33,851 nucleotides of DNA from Erysipelothrix sp. (GTDB taxonomy: Bacteria; Bacillota_I; Bacilli_A; Erysipelotrichales; Erysipelotrichaceae), in contig JAAZDW010000008.1 in the NCBI GenBank assembly GCA_012512595.1, positions 1 through 33,851 of the forward strand, read 5' to 3'. The notes beneath the pieces were generated by a model that did no database searches, was not told where the DNA came from, and saw nothing but the letters and a program-made list of their open reading frames with translations. Below are positions 8,130 through 16,987 of the stretch, piece after piece (positions within the stretch are counted from its first letter, which is position 1; each line of letters opens with the position of its first letter). The position numbers and the translations under genes are program-made.

Positions 8130-8735
8130 TTATTGTGTTCTATTTGTAATGATTGAAATAAGTACTATTTTTTTTGAGATTGGAGCCAACAGCCTAAGTG
8201 CCTCCAACATTGAACTTCCAGAGGTTATAACATCATCAAAGATAATTACTTTATCTAAATTATCAACTGATTCTTTAAAAGTGAAATAAACCTTTGAACG
8301 ATGATGACTAAACCGCTGGATACTGTCTGTTTTTTCTAGACAGTCGATAACCTCTAGTTTGCAGCCTTTTAAAATAGCTTGTAAATGATTAAAGCCTCTA
8401 CGCTTTTCTAGAGTCTTTGATGAAGGAATTAGAATAACTTTATAACCTTTAAAAAAATAATTAATTAACCACATATACTCCTTTAAAAATAATGGAGCCA
8501 GAGGTTTATCTAAAAGATCTTTATATCTAATTAAAAGTCTAGCAATCTCATCATTATAACTATAAAAGCTTAAAAGGCGATAATTATTAAATTTCGAAAA
8601 CTTAAGTTTGGGTTTTAAATTTTTTCTACACCTAAAGCAAATGCAGTCATCCACCAGTAAGTGATAAAGATCTAAACCTTTTAAAAGCGATCCTTCACAA
8701 ATTAAGCATTCATCATTTCTAACTCCGCTATACAT
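8130..8735 (-). CDS. comFC: ComFC-type phosphoribosyltransferase-fold competence protein
   Basis: 201-aa member of the ComFC/GntX family, needed for efficient DNA uptake or integration in competent Firmicutes. The N-terminus carries a CxxC...CxxC zinc-finger pattern (CLIC at residues 10-13, CFRC near 33-36). The C-terminus has the type I phosphoribosyltransferase PRPP loop VIIFDDVITSGSS. The gene overlaps the end of comFA by 34 nt in another frame; its ATG is preceded by AAGG at 7 nt. ComFA and ComFC are known to interact in other species. comFB is absent here. Confidence 0.88.
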   Translation of the reverse strand: MYSGVRNDECLICEGSLLKGLDLYHLLVDDCICFRCRKNLKPKLKFSKFNNYRLLSFYSYNDEIARLLIRYKDLLDKPLAPLFLKEYMWLINYFFKGYKVILIPSSKTLEKRRGFNHLQAILKGCKLEVIDCLEKTDSIQRFSHHRSKVYFTFKESVDNLDKVIIFDDVITSGSSMLEALRLLAPISKKIVLISIITNRTQ

Positions 8736-9793
8736 AGGTCAACCTTCTCACTTTTATTTTCACAAAGAAATATTCCAAAGCCATTTGGTGCAGAAGCTTT
8801 CCTTCCAACCCGACCGGCGATCTGGATTAGCGAAGCTTGATTAAATACTGGATGGTCAGCATATAAAACACAAATGTTAACACCTTCAATTGTAATCCCA
8901 CGTTCCATAATTGTTGTCGTTACTAGCACATTAAATTCTCCTTGTTCAAACTGGTTAATAATTTCATCCTTGGCATCACTTTTTGAGTGGATAGCTGGAT
9001 AGCCTAAGATTTTAGATAATTTTTGAGCTAGGGCAATTGTTGGTACAAAGAGCAAGACTTTTTTATTTAAAGTAATCCATTTGTACATCTTTAAGAGCAA
9101 AATAGGCTTAAAGGCAATCACTACCTTGGGAACTAATAAGTCATGACCATGATAACGTTTAAAAAGTGTTAAAGTTTCAAGTTGCTTCATCTGTTTTGTT
9201 GGCGTTGCAGTCATGTAGACAGTGTTACCTTTTACACTGTTTTTAGCTAAGGCTTGTAAAAGTGGATTGTCAGCAAAAGGAAAGGCATCTGGTTCATCAA
9301 TAATTAAGATATCAAAGTAGTTTGGGTAATTATGCAACTGGTGGGTAGTGCATATAATTAAATCCGCAAACAACTCCTTTGTATAACCTTCACAAACACT
9401 GACTATTTTAATTTTAGAAAAATATTCGCTCAACCTTTCTGAAAGTTGTAAGACTACCTGACGTCTCGGGATTGCTATACCAACTTTTAGCTTGTTATCT
9501 AAGCCATATTTTATCGTTTTTAGAATAATTTCCGTTTTTCCACTGCCACAGGCCGCAAAGATTAAGACGTCTTTTTTCGCCATGATATTTTCGACAACTT
9601 TTTTTGATAAAACTTTTTGTTCTTTAGTTAAATCAAAACCAAGCTGATATTCGGCATCAAGGTCTTCGCTATATGAATATAACTCTTTGTCTAATAGACC
9701 AACATTAAACATCAGACACTTGCGACAAACATACTCTTTCTTTAATAAAAAGAAATATCTCAAGTCTTGATTATTACACCTCTTACACTTCAT
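8702..9793 (-). CDS. comFA: ComFA-type DNA helicase/translocase
   Basis: 363-aa superfamily 2 ATPase that helps pull transforming DNA into the cytoplasm. It begins with a four-Cys zinc-finger (CKRC at 3-6, CRKC near 23-26). It continues with Walker A AACGSGKTEI, a DEAD-box-like IIDEPDAF, motif III TATPT, and motif VI QIAGRVGRK. At 363 aa it is shorter than Bacillus ComFA (about 460 aa), mainly because the N-terminal region before the helicase core is short. Start ATG with GGGAGG upstream. Divergent from the iron alcohol dehydrogenase gene; 90 nt lie between them. Confidence 0.9.
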   Translation of the reverse strand: MKCKRCNNQDLRYFFLLKKEYVCRKCLMFNVGLLDKELYSYSEDLDAEYQLGFDLTKEQKVLSKKVVENIMAKKDVLIFAACGSGKTEIILKTIKYGLDNKLKVGIAIPRRQVVLQLSERLSEYFSKIKIVSVCEGYTKELFADLIICTTHQLHNYPNYFDILIIDEPDAFPFADNPLLQALAKNSVKGNTVYMTATPTKQMKQLETLTLFKRYHGHDLLVPKVVIAFKPILLLKMYKWITLNKKVLLFVPTIALAQKLSKILGYPAIHSKSDAKDEIINQFEQGEFNVLVTTTIMERGITIEGVNICVLYADHPVFNQASLIQIAGRVGRKASAPNGFGIFLCENKSEKVDLCIAELEMMNA

Positions 9794-9883
9794 TTAGGCC
9801 TCCCAGTTTAATATATGAAAGATTTTCCTTTTTACCTAAGCTAAAACATAATGTGTTAAAATAAATGAACAAGGAGAGATAAC

Positions 9884-11065
9884 ATGGTTAATTTTACATA
9901 TTATACACCAACCAAAATAGTTTTTGGTGCTGACACTGAAAATCAGGTTTCAGAGCTTATTAAAGAATTCAAGGGTCAAAAGGTATTAATTCACTATGGA
10001 CAGCAATCAGTCGTTAAGTCTGGGCTTTTAAATAACGTTAAAGAAAACTTAAAGGAAAACAATATCGATTTTGAATTATTAGGTGGGGTTGTCGCTAATC
10101 CCCTTTTATCAAAAGTAAAAGAAGGCATCGCTTTAACCAAGGCGAAAAATATCGACTTTGTATTAGCCTTAGGTGGTGGCAGTGTCATTGACTCCGCTAA
10201 GGCAATTGCCGTGGGTGCAATAACCAATGATAAAGTCGAAGATTTAATTGGGAAAAAAGACATCAATCAATCTTTACCAGTCGGAGCCATTTTAACCATT
10301 GCCGCAGCCGGTAGTGAAATGAGTGCAACATCTGTAATCACAAATGACCAAACCCTTTTAAAACGATCCTTTAGTGGTGATGCAATGCGCCCAGTTTTCG
10401 CAATCTTAAACCCACAACTAACTTATACTCTTCCAAACTATCAAAGTGCCTGTGGTGCTGCCGATATAATCATGCACACAGTTGAAAGATATTTTACAAA
10501 TGCAGCTACTTTAGACTTAACTGATCAAATAGCTGCGGTTTTAGTTAAAAATGTCATAAAGCATACAAAAACCATTTTAAAACATCCAAATGACTACAAG
10601 GCTCGAGCTGAATTGATGTGGAGTGGTTCCCTCTCCCACAATGATTTAACAAGTGCTAGATCAAACCGTGGTGATTGGGCTGTTCACCAGTTAGGTCATG
10701 AACTAAGTGCCAAGTATAATCTCGCCCATGGCGCTTCACTTACGGCGATCTGGTCAACTTGGGCTACTTATGCTGCCCCTTGTAATCAAGAGAGATTTTT
10801 AAAGTTTGCTAAAGAAGTGATGGAAGTCGAAACAACCGATAAAAGTGATAAAGAAGTAATAAGTCAAGGCATTAGTAAACTTAATAACTTTTTTAAAGAA
10901 ATTGGCTTACCAACATCCTTAAAGGATTTAAAAGTTAACATTAGTGACCAAGATATTGATGATATGACCATAAAGGCTAGCCGTTATCATAGCTTTAAAC
11001 CAGGCAATATTTTATTGTTAGAAGAAAGTGACATTAAAAATATTTATATGCTTGCCAATACTTAG
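9884..11065 (+). CDS. Iron-containing alcohol dehydrogenase, copy 1
   Basis: 393-aa group III metal-dependent alcohol dehydrogenase (BDH/YqhD-like), cytosolic, reducing aldehydes with NAD(P)H. The nucleotide loop GGGSVIDSAKAIA is at 97-109. The metal ligands expected in the family fit Asp194, His198, His268 and His282 (in ADIIMHTVERYF, HQLGHE and AHG). It aligns without gaps to the copy at 14284, with 183 identities in the first 290 residues by hand count. It carries WSTW where the other copy has WPTW. AAGGAGAG precedes the ATG. Next to pflAB, so likely used to re-oxidise NAD(P)H during fermentation; the exact substrate is unknown. Confidence 0.93.
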   Translation: MVNFTYYTPTKIVFGADTENQVSELIKEFKGQKVLIHYGQQSVVKSGLLNNVKENLKENNIDFELLGGVVANPLLSKVKEGIALTKAKNIDFVLALGGGSVIDSAKAIAVGAITNDKVEDLIGKKDINQSLPVGAILTIAAAGSEMSATSVITNDQTLLKRSFSGDAMRPVFAILNPQLTYTLPNYQSACGAADIIMHTVERYFTNAATLDLTDQIAAVLVKNVIKHTKTILKHPNDYKARAELMWSGSLSHNDLTSARSNRGDWAVHQLGHELSAKYNLAHGASLTAIWSTWATYAAPCNQERFLKFAKEVMEVETTDKSDKEVISQGISKLNNFFKEIGLPTSLKDLKVNISDQDIDDMTIKASRYHSFKPGNILLLEESDIKNIYMLANT

Positions 11066-11089
11066 ATAAAATAAAAATTTTAAATAAAT

Positions 11090-11119
11090 ACCACGTAACT
11101 TTAAGAGCCTACGTGGTTT
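11090..11119 (+). terminator. Terminator of iron alcohol dehydrogenase copy 1
   Basis: Plus strand ACCACGTA (11090-11097) pairs with TACGTGGT (11110-11117), followed by a T run. It lies 25 nt past the stop codon. Confidence 0.88.
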
Positions 11120-11122
11120 TTA

Positions 11123-11158
11123 AATGAAAAATCAACAACCATTAAGATTGTTGATTTT
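11123..11158 (-). terminator. Terminator of pflB-pflA
   Basis: An 11-bp inverted repeat AAAATCAACAA (11128-11138) / TTGTTGATTTT (11148-11158). On the minus strand it ends in TTTTTC, just past the pflA stop. It backs onto the plus-strand terminator of the convergent dehydrogenase. Confidence 0.85.
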
Positions 11159-11163
11159 CTAGA

Positions 11164-11898
11164 TTATTTATAGATGTCTAATTTACCCTGCAAATAAACA
11201 AATAATTCGTCTAATTTTTCTTTTTCCATACCTGGAACACCTTCTAGCGGATATTCAATACCAAGTTCTGTATATTTTGAATTTCCCATAGTGTGGTATG
11301 GAAGTAGTTGCACCTTTTCGACATTTTTGATTTTATTAATTTCAACTGCTAATTCATCCATTTTTTCAAATGTATCATTATGACCTGGAACAATAACTGT
11401 TCTAATCCATAATGGAACATTATTTTCTTGAGCCTTGGCGACAAACTGGTCGGAGATCCTTTTAGTGACCCCAGTTAATTTTGGATAATCAAAGGGATTT
11501 GGTTCTTTTAAATCAAAGATAACCAAGTCCACTAATTTTAAGATGCTATCAAAATGAGCAGCATTTCCAAAACCGGATGTATCAAGGACTGTATGAATTT
11601 CATTCTCGCGACACTTTTCTAGAAATGACTTTAGAAATAGTGGTTGTGATAATGGTTCGCCCCCACTAATTGTTACTCCGCCATCTGTACCATAAAATGT
11701 TTTATAGCGTGAAATTTTTTCATATAATTCATCAATGGTCGTTAAATCAGATGGTTGTGTTTTCCATAAGTCAGGATTGTGACAGTATGAACATCTAAGT
11801 GGGCAGCCTCCAAAAAAGACAACTGTTCTAACTCCAGGTCCATCAAGGGTACCCATTGATTCAATTTTTCTGACAAAACCTTTTTTAGACCACGTCAT
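11164..11898 (-). CDS. pflA: Pyruvate formate-lyase activating enzyme (radical SAM)
   Basis: 244-aa radical S-adenosylmethionine enzyme that installs the glycyl radical on PflB under anaerobic conditions. The 4Fe-4S cluster motif CxxxCxxC is at Cys32, Cys36, Cys39 ([14 protein letters not shown]). The GGE motif that contacts SAM is in [10 protein letters not shown]. The length matches the family. Its ATG overlaps the end of pflB by 14 nt, so translation is coupled and dosage tied to its substrate enzyme. AGGA lies upstream within pflB. Confidence 0.96.
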   Translation of the reverse strand: MTWSKKGFVRKIESMGTLDGPGVRTVVFFGGCPLRCSYCHNPDLWKTQPSDLTTIDELYEKISRYKTFYGTDGGVTISGGEPLSQPLFLKSFLEKCRENEIHTVLDTSGFGNAAHFDSILKLVDLVIFDLKEPNPFDYPKLTGVTKRISDQFVAKAQENNVPLWIRTVIVPGHNDTFEKMDELAVEINKIKNVEKVQLLPYHTMGNSKYTELGIEYPLEGVPGMEKEKLDELFVYLQGKLDIYK

Positions 11899-14113
11899 GG
11901 AAGGTCCTATTAATTACTTCTTCTTGTTGTTCTTTAGATAAGCGATTAAAGTGAACGGCATAGCCAGATACTCGAATGGTTAGATTTGGATAATTATCTG
12001 GATTTTCCATTGCATCAATTAACATTTCACGGTCTAAGACGTTTACATTTAAATGATGGGCATCTTGAACAAAGTAGCCATCTAAAATTGAAACAATATT
12101 TTCTATTCTTTGTTGTAAGTCTTCGCCTAAAACTGAAGGTACAATTGAAAACGTATTTGAAATACCATCTTCACAAGCACAGGCATAAGGTAATTTTGCC
12201 ACGGAATTTAGCGAAGCCAAGGCTCCACTTTTATCGCGACCATGCATTGGGTTTGCACCTGGGGCAAATGGTTCGCCAATTTTTCTTCCATCTGGTGTTG
12301 AACCAGTTGTTTTACCATAAACAACATTTGAGGTAATTGTTAATAAAGACATCGAATGTTTAGCATCACGAATTAATTGGTGACTCTTTAGATAACCAAA
12401 GAATGTTTCAACCATATCATTAGCTAAGTTATCTACCCGGTCATCATCATTTCCAAATTGTGGATATTCACCATCTAAGTCAAAGTCAACCGCAATTCCT
12501 GCTTCATTTCTAATAACTCTAACTTTACTATATTTAACTGCTGACAATGAATCCGCAACAACTGAAAGTCCAGCGATTCCAAAAGCCATAATTCTTTCGA
12601 TGTTTGTATCATGTAAGGCCATTTGAGCTTTTTCATAAGCGTACTTGTCATGCATAAAGTGTATAATATTCATCGCATCAACATAGACTGCGGCTAACTG
12701 GCTTAATACTTTATCATAATTAGCCATTAATTTATCAAAGTCTAAAATATCATCAGTAAGTGGTTCAATATCAAGTAAAACTTTTTTTCCTGTGATTTCA
12801 TCAATACCACCATTAATTGCATAAAGTAGCGCCTTGCCTAAGTTTGCTCTTGCACCGAAGTATTGCATTTGTTTTCCAAGGGCCATTGCCGATACACAAC
12901 AAGCGATCGCATAATCATCACCATAAATTGGACGCATCAAGTCATCGTTTTCATATTGTAGGGCACCAGTATGAACTGAGGTTTTAGCACAATACTTTTT
13001 CCAGTTTTCTGGAAGATCTTGAGCCCATAAAACCGTCATATTTGGTTCTGGTGCTGCACCTAAATTATCCAGTGTGTGCAAGTATCTATAACTGTTTTTA
13101 GTTACTAAGTGTTTTCCATCATCGGTCATTCCACCTAATCCTTCAGTTACCCAAGTTGGGTCGCCCGCAAATAGGTCATCATATTCCTTAGTTCTTAAGT
13201 GTCTAATTAAACGTAACTTCATCACAAATTGATCAACTAATGTTTGAGCCATGTCTTCATCAATTAAACCGGCTTGTAAGTCACGCTCAATATATATATC
13301 TAAGAAAGTCGAAGTTCTACCAATACTCATTGCGGCTCCATTATTTTCTTTAGTCGCAGCTAAATATGCATAGTATAACCATTGAATTGCTTCTCTGGCT
13401 GTAGTTGCCGGTAATGAAATATCATCACCATAAGTAAGCGCCATTGCCTTTATATCATGTAAGGCTTTAATTTGGTCACTAACTTCTTCTCTTAATTGAA
13501 TCGTTTTTGCATTAATTGTTGTAATCTCATTTAAATCTTTAGTTTTTTCTTCAACTAAATAATCAATCCCATAAAGTGCTACTCTACGGTAGTCACCAAT
13601 AATCCGACCACGCCCATAAGCATCAGGAAGCCCAGTAATTAAGCCAGCACTTCTTGCTCTTCTAACCGCAGGTGTATATGCATCAAAAACGCCTTGATTG
13701 TGTGATTTTGTATATTTAGCGAAAAATTCTGAAAGTCCATCTTTCCATTTATAACCATATTGGTCTAAAATGCTATCAACCATTCTAATCCCGCCATATG
13801 GATTAATAACTCTTTTTAAAGGAGCATCACTTTGAAGCCCTACAATTAATTCTTCTTCTTTGATAATATAACCAGGTTTAAAATTATTAACTCCTGAAAC
13901 ACTATCTGTGTCAATGTCTAAAACACCAAGTCTGAGTTCCTCTTTTAATAACTCTTCTGATTTAGACCATAATTTTTCTGTTGACTTGGATGGTCCAACT
14001 AAAAATGAATCATCGCCGTCATATCGAGTAATGTTTGCTTTAATAAAATCAGATACATTTATCTCATCTTGCCACTTATTCAAAACAAAACCCTTCCATG
14101 CTATATTTTGCAT
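11885..14113 (-). CDS. pflB: Formate C-acetyltransferase (pyruvate formate-lyase)
   Basis: Converts pyruvate and CoA to acetyl-CoA and formate by glycyl-radical chemistry; oxygen-sensitive. The start at 14113 (MQNIAWKGF) follows GGAGG at 8 nt and gives 742 aa, a normal length; longer starts lack a ribosome site. The paired catalytic cysteines are Cys405-Cys406 (IACCVSAM). The radical-bearing glycine is Gly717 in RVSGYAV, near the C-terminus. The presence of this enzyme points to anaerobic fermentation. It is divergent from dehydrogenase copy 2 across a 170-nt region with promoters in both directions. Confidence 0.98.
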   Translation of the reverse strand: MQNIAWKGFVLNKWQDEINVSDFIKANITRYDGDDSFLVGPSKSTEKLWSKSEELLKEELRLGVLDIDTDSVSGVNNFKPGYIIKEEELIVGLQSDAPLKRVINPYGGIRMVDSILDQYGYKWKDGLSEFFAKYTKSHNQGVFDAYTPAVRRARSAGLITGLPDAYGRGRIIGDYRRVALYGIDYLVEEKTKDLNEITTINAKTIQLREEVSDQIKALHDIKAMALTYGDDISLPATTAREAIQWLYYAYLAATKENNGAAMSIGRTSTFLDIYIERDLQAGLIDEDMAQTLVDQFVMKLRLIRHLRTKEYDDLFAGDPTWVTEGLGGMTDDGKHLVTKNSYRYLHTLDNLGAAPEPNMTVLWAQDLPENWKKYCAKTSVHTGALQYENDDLMRPIYGDDYAIACCVSAMALGKQMQYFGARANLGKALLYAINGGIDEITGKKVLLDIEPLTDDILDFDKLMANYDKVLSQLAAVYVDAMNIIHFMHDKYAYEKAQMALHDTNIERIMAFGIAGLSVVADSLSAVKYSKVRVIRNEAGIAVDFDLDGEYPQFGNDDDRVDNLANDMVETFFGYLKSHQLIRDAKHSMSLLTITSNVVYGKTTGSTPDGRKIGEPFAPGANPMHGRDKSGALASLNSVAKLPYACACEDGISNTFSIVPSVLGEDLQQRIENIVSILDGYFVQDAHHLNVNVLDREMLIDAMENPDNYPNLTIRVSGYAVHFNRLSKEQQEEVINRTFHDVV

Positions 14114-14129
14114 ATTATCATCCTCCGCT

Positions 14130-14157
14130 TTAATATAATAGCATATATAACTGTAAA
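14130..14157 (-). promoter_or_regulatory. Probable pflB promoter
   Basis: Minus strand -35 TTTACA (14157-14152), 16-nt spacer, -10 TATTAA (14135-14130). Moderate match. Confidence 0.5.
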
Positions 14158-14188
14158 GACTAGTTAATATCATCATATTATAAAGGCT

Positions 14189-14206
14189 TTATTAAATATT
14201 TCACTT
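14189..14206. promoter_or_regulatory. Possible Rex-like redox operator between pflB and dehydrogenase copy 2
   Basis: The 18-mer TTATTAAATATTTCACTT resembles the Firmicutes Rex operator, an inverted TTGTGAA/TTGTTAA half-site pair around an A/T centre. The core TAAATATTTCAC is good, but the outer bases are degenerate. It lies between the two divergent promoters. Rex commonly controls pfl and alcohol dehydrogenase genes; the assignment here is a guess by similarity. Confidence 0.3.
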
Positions 14207-14234
14207 TTAAAAAGTTATTCGACAAATCAAAGCG

Positions 14235-14263
14235 TTTACATTTGAATTATGTTATTATATAAG
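14235..14263 (+). promoter_or_regulatory. Promoter of iron alcohol dehydrogenase copy 2
   Basis: Plus strand -35 TTTACA (14235-14240), 17-nt spacer, -10 TATAAG (14258-14263). The ribosome site AAGGAGGAG follows at once, so the leader is very short. Confidence 0.65.
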
Positions 14264-14283
14264 CATAAGGAGGAGTTGTTTAG

Positions 14284-15465
14284 ATGGTTAAATTTAATTA
14301 CTATACACCCACAGAGATAGTTTTTGGAGAAAATAGTGAATACGAAGTCGCAAACTTAATCAAAGTTTATAAGGGAAAAAAAGTATTAGTTCATTATGGA
14401 GGAAAATCAGCCCTTGAATCCGGATTACTAGATCGTATTTATGAAGCCTTAACTGCAAATGAAATTACTTATGTAAGTTTAGGTGGGGTTGTGGCAAATC
14501 CTGTGTTATCTAAGATTGAAGAAGGAATCACTTTAGCAAAAACAGAAAAAGTCGACTTTGTTTTAGCAGTAGGAGGCGGAAGTGTTATTGACTCTTCCAA
14601 AGCAATCGCTGTAGGGGCATTGTCAAAAGAGCCTATTTGGAGTTTTGTTGGAAATATTGACATCAAAAAAGCGCTACCGGTTGGAGTTGTTTTAACAATT
14701 GCCGCAGCTGGTAGTGAAATGAGTAGTGGTGCAGTTATTACAAATGACACCAACGACTTAAAAAGAGACTTTGGCGGAAGAGCCTTACGTCCGGTCTTTG
14801 CGATTTTAAATCCCGAATTGACTTATACCCTTCCAACTTATCAAACAGCTTGTGGTGTGGCCGATATTATTATGCACACAGTTGAAAGATACTTTACTAA
14901 TAAAACAAGTATGGAAATAACTGATCAAATTTCAAATGTTTTAATTCAAACTGTAATGCGTCATGCGCTAGTCTTGTTAGATGAGCCTACAAATTATGAA
15001 TCTCGTGCTGAAATAATGTGGAGTGGTTCACTATCTCACAATGGCCTTACAGGCGCAAGAGCTAGTGGTGGAGACTGGGCTTGTCACCAAATGGGACATG
15101 AACTAAGTGCTAAGTATGGTGTTGCTCACGGAGCCTCACTAACTGCTCTTTGGCCTACTTGGGCTAGATATGTTTCAGGGGAAAATAAAGAACGTTTTAA
15201 AAAATTTGCAATTGAAGTTATGGAAGTAGACCCAAGTGATAAAACTTCAAGTGAAATTATTGACCAAGGCATTTTAAAACTAGAAGACTTCTTTAAAAAA
15301 CTTGATCTACCTACAACACTAAAAGCTTTAGACAAGGACATAAATGAAGAAGATATTAAAGACATGGCTTTAAAAGCCACTCACAATAATACGTTTAATC
15401 CAGGAGAAATAAAAAAACTCCACTATGAAGATATTATTAATATCATGAGTAAAGCTAATCAATAA
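14284..15465 (+). CDS. Iron-containing alcohol dehydrogenase, copy 2
   Basis: 393-aa group III iron alcohol dehydrogenase, exactly the length of the copy at 9884. It has GGGSVIDSSKAIA at 97-109 and the expected metal ligands Asp194, His198, His268, His282. It keeps the WPTW segment more typical of butanol-dehydrogenase-like relatives, so this copy may be the more conventional enzyme. Strong ribosome site AAGGAGGAG and its own promoter, facing away from pflB. Likely an NAD(P)H-consuming aldehyde reductase in fermentation; cofactor and substrate cannot be read from the sequence. Confidence 0.94.
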   Translation: MVKFNYYTPTEIVFGENSEYEVANLIKVYKGKKVLVHYGGKSALESGLLDRIYEALTANEITYVSLGGVVANPVLSKIEEGITLAKTEKVDFVLAVGGGSVIDSSKAIAVGALSKEPIWSFVGNIDIKKALPVGVVLTIAAAGSEMSSGAVITNDTNDLKRDFGGRALRPVFAILNPELTYTLPTYQTACGVADIIMHTVERYFTNKTSMEITDQISNVLIQTVMRHALVLLDEPTNYESRAEIMWSGSLSHNGLTGARASGGDWACHQMGHELSAKYGVAHGASLTALWPTWARYVSGENKERFKKFAIEVMEVDPSDKTSSEIIDQGILKLEDFFKKLDLPTTLKALDKDINEEDIKDMALKATHNNTFNPGEIKKLHYEDIINIMSKANQ

Positions 15466-15480
15466 AAATTAAATTGTTAT

Positions 15481-15505
15481 AAAAAGTGCACCAGGTGCAC
15501 TTTTT
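15481..15505. terminator. Bidirectional terminator between dehydrogenase copy 2 and the CPBP gene
   Basis: AAAAAGTGCACC-A-GGTGCACTTTTT, a perfect 12-bp inverted repeat with A/T ends on both sides. It serves the two convergent genes whose stops lie 15 nt and 6 nt away. Confidence 0.9.
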
Positions 15506-15511
15506 ATTTAC

Positions 15512-16516
15512 TTAAATAAATAATATTAAAACAACTGAGATTAAATTATTGAAAAAATGTGCGCCCATGGCTGTATAAATAGAATTAGTTTTAACATAAA
15601 TATAAGCGAATAATACTCCCATCATTCCATATATTGGCAAAAACAAGAATTCAGAATAACCCGCTCCTTCAATAAATCCAACTAGTAAGTGTGGGATTCC
15701 AAAGGCAAAAAATGTTACCACATAAGCCAAGACTTTATTTTTATTATAAAGATTTCTAAAAAAGATTCCTCTAAAAACAAACTCCTCAAAAATCGCAGCT
15801 GTAAAAGTAACTTCAAAAGCTACCCTTAAAAAGTTGTCTTTTAACATCATTTGAATAATGGCTTGATTGCCTGATTCAATAACTTCAAAATCAATTACTT
15901 GAAAGAAAAAATCATTTAATAAATTTAGCGCAAAGATAGCGGCCACTCCAATAGAGATCCATTTAAATGTTTTTTTATACCCTGTCTGTTTAAACCCATG
16001 GTACGATTCAATTGCCAGTGGTGCCAAGGCGACAAATATTGCTGTAAAATTCATAATACTAAAAATATAAAAGGCCCAATTACTTAAGTATGGGGTAAAA
16101 ATATCTGCGATAAAAAAGACAAACAATAAAAAGCCCCACCGCTTTTTACTTACTGTAAAACGGCTATCACCAATAATAACTTTACTACCATCATTGGGTG
16201 CTGTATAGCTTTCAGTATCTGCAAAGGCAATTGCCGCTAAGCGTGCTTTTGCCGCTTCATATTCAAGATTTGCATCTTCAACTATTACTGGTGGATCAAT
16301 ATGCTCGATGTCAGTTAAATTTAATAAGCGCCTATGATAATTTTTAGCTTTTTCAATTCCACCAAAGTCCTTAATGTATCGCTTATATAAAATAAAAAAT
16401 GTTACTACTGCCATAAGTAAAACGAGTAAGTCAGAAATTGGTGAATTGAGACTTGCTAAAACTGATAGTGATGAAAAAGCAAACAGTCCATAAATTAATA
16501 CATAAAACATATACAT
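15512..16516 (-). CDS. CPBP-family intramembrane metalloprotease-like protein
   Basis: 334-aa membrane protein of the CPBP/Abi family (CAAX-protease and bacteriocin-processing related). The C-terminal domain holds the three family motifs: EEFVFR (EExxxR, from residue 244), FAFGIPH (FxxxH, His276) and HFFNN (His320), with several membrane segments. The N-terminal third is one or two membrane helices followed by a charged soluble stretch (about residues 50-110). The ATG at 16516 lies only 3 nt from GAGG; the next ATG (16510) has better spacing and may be the real start. Substrate unknown. It sits 24 nt behind smpB. Confidence 0.85.
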   Translation of the reverse strand: MYMFYVLIYGLFAFSSLSVLASLNSPISDLLVLLMAVVTFFILYKRYIKDFGGIEKAKNYHRRLLNLTDIEHIDPPVIVEDANLEYEAAKARLAAIAFADTESYTAPNDGSKVIIGDSRFTVSKKRWGFLLFVFFIADIFTPYLSNWAFYIFSIMNFTAIFVALAPLAIESYHGFKQTGYKKTFKWISIGVAAIFALNLLNDFFFQVIDFEVIESGNQAIIQMMLKDNFLRVAFEVTFTAAIFEEFVFRGIFFRNLYNKNKVLAYVVTFFAFGIPHLLVGFIEGAGYSEFLFLPIYGMMGVLFAYIYVKTNSIYTAMGAHFFNNLISVVLILFI

Positions 16517-16540
16517 CTACCTCTACATTTTTGCGAATTG

Positions 16541-16987
16541 TTATTCATATTGTTTAATGCTCTTGCGAATTTCACGTTGAGCATCTCGTTTTTTTACTGT
16601 CTCGCGCTTGTCATAATCAGCCTTACCCCTGGCAATTGCTATTTCAAGTTTAACTAAACCATTTTTTAAATAGATTTTAGTCGGAACTACAGTATAGCCA
16701 GAAAGTTGGGTTGCATCTGAAAGCTTTTTAATTTCTCTTTTATTTAAAAGTAATTTACGCCGGCGATCTTCATCATGATTAAACTGATTAGCTTGTTTAA
16801 AATGACTGACATGCATTCCAGTTATGTAAACTTCATTATCGCGAATATCAACATAAGCCTCACTCAAATGAACCTCACCTCGGCGAATTGATTTTACTTC
16901 TGTTCCAAGTAAAACCATTCCAGCTTCAAATTTTTGTTCTAGAAAATAATCATAACGAGCACGTCTATTTTGTGCAATTACTTTCAT
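16541..16987 (-). CDS. smpB: SsrA-binding protein SmpB
   Basis: 148-aa partner of tmRNA in trans-translation, rescuing ribosomes stalled on broken mRNAs. The OB-fold start NRRARYDYFLEQKFEAGMVLLGTEVKSIR, the motif RKLLLNKREI and the basic tail KGKADYDKRETVKKRDAQREIR-type segment are diagnostic. The ATG overlaps the rnr stop by four bases (ATGA). The rnr-smpB pair is conserved in Firmicutes and the two products cooperate in quality control. No ssrA gene is seen immediately downstream. Confidence 0.97.
   Translation of the reverse strand: MKVIAQNRRARYDYFLEQKFEAGMVLLGTEVKSIRRGEVHLSEAYVDIRDNEVYITGMHVSHFKQANQFNHDEDRRRKLLLNKREIKKLSDATQLSGYTVVPTKIYLKNGLVKLEIAIARGKADYDKRETVKKRDAQREIRKSIKQYE

Noticed and set aside
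9860-9882. A second Rex-like site in front of dehydrogenase copy 1 (GTGTTAAAAT-AAATGAACAA)
   Set aside because: The half-sites are two bases too far apart and overlap the ribosome site; the resemblance is probably chance.
10000-10260. Long open frames on the strand opposite to several conserved genes (for example opposite dehydrogenase copy 1, rplC, tpiA and pgk)
   Set aside because: They show no family motifs, lack ribosome sites and are shadows of strongly conserved genes in the opposite frame.
14114-14176. A 21-codon extension of PflB upstream of 14113
   Set aside because: It covers the ribosome site and the -10 region and would have no ribosome site of its own.
16517-16540. A tmRNA (ssrA) gene next to smpB
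   Set aside because: Only 24 nt separate smpB from the CPBP gene, and no tRNA-like ends are seen there or elsewhere in the flanks.
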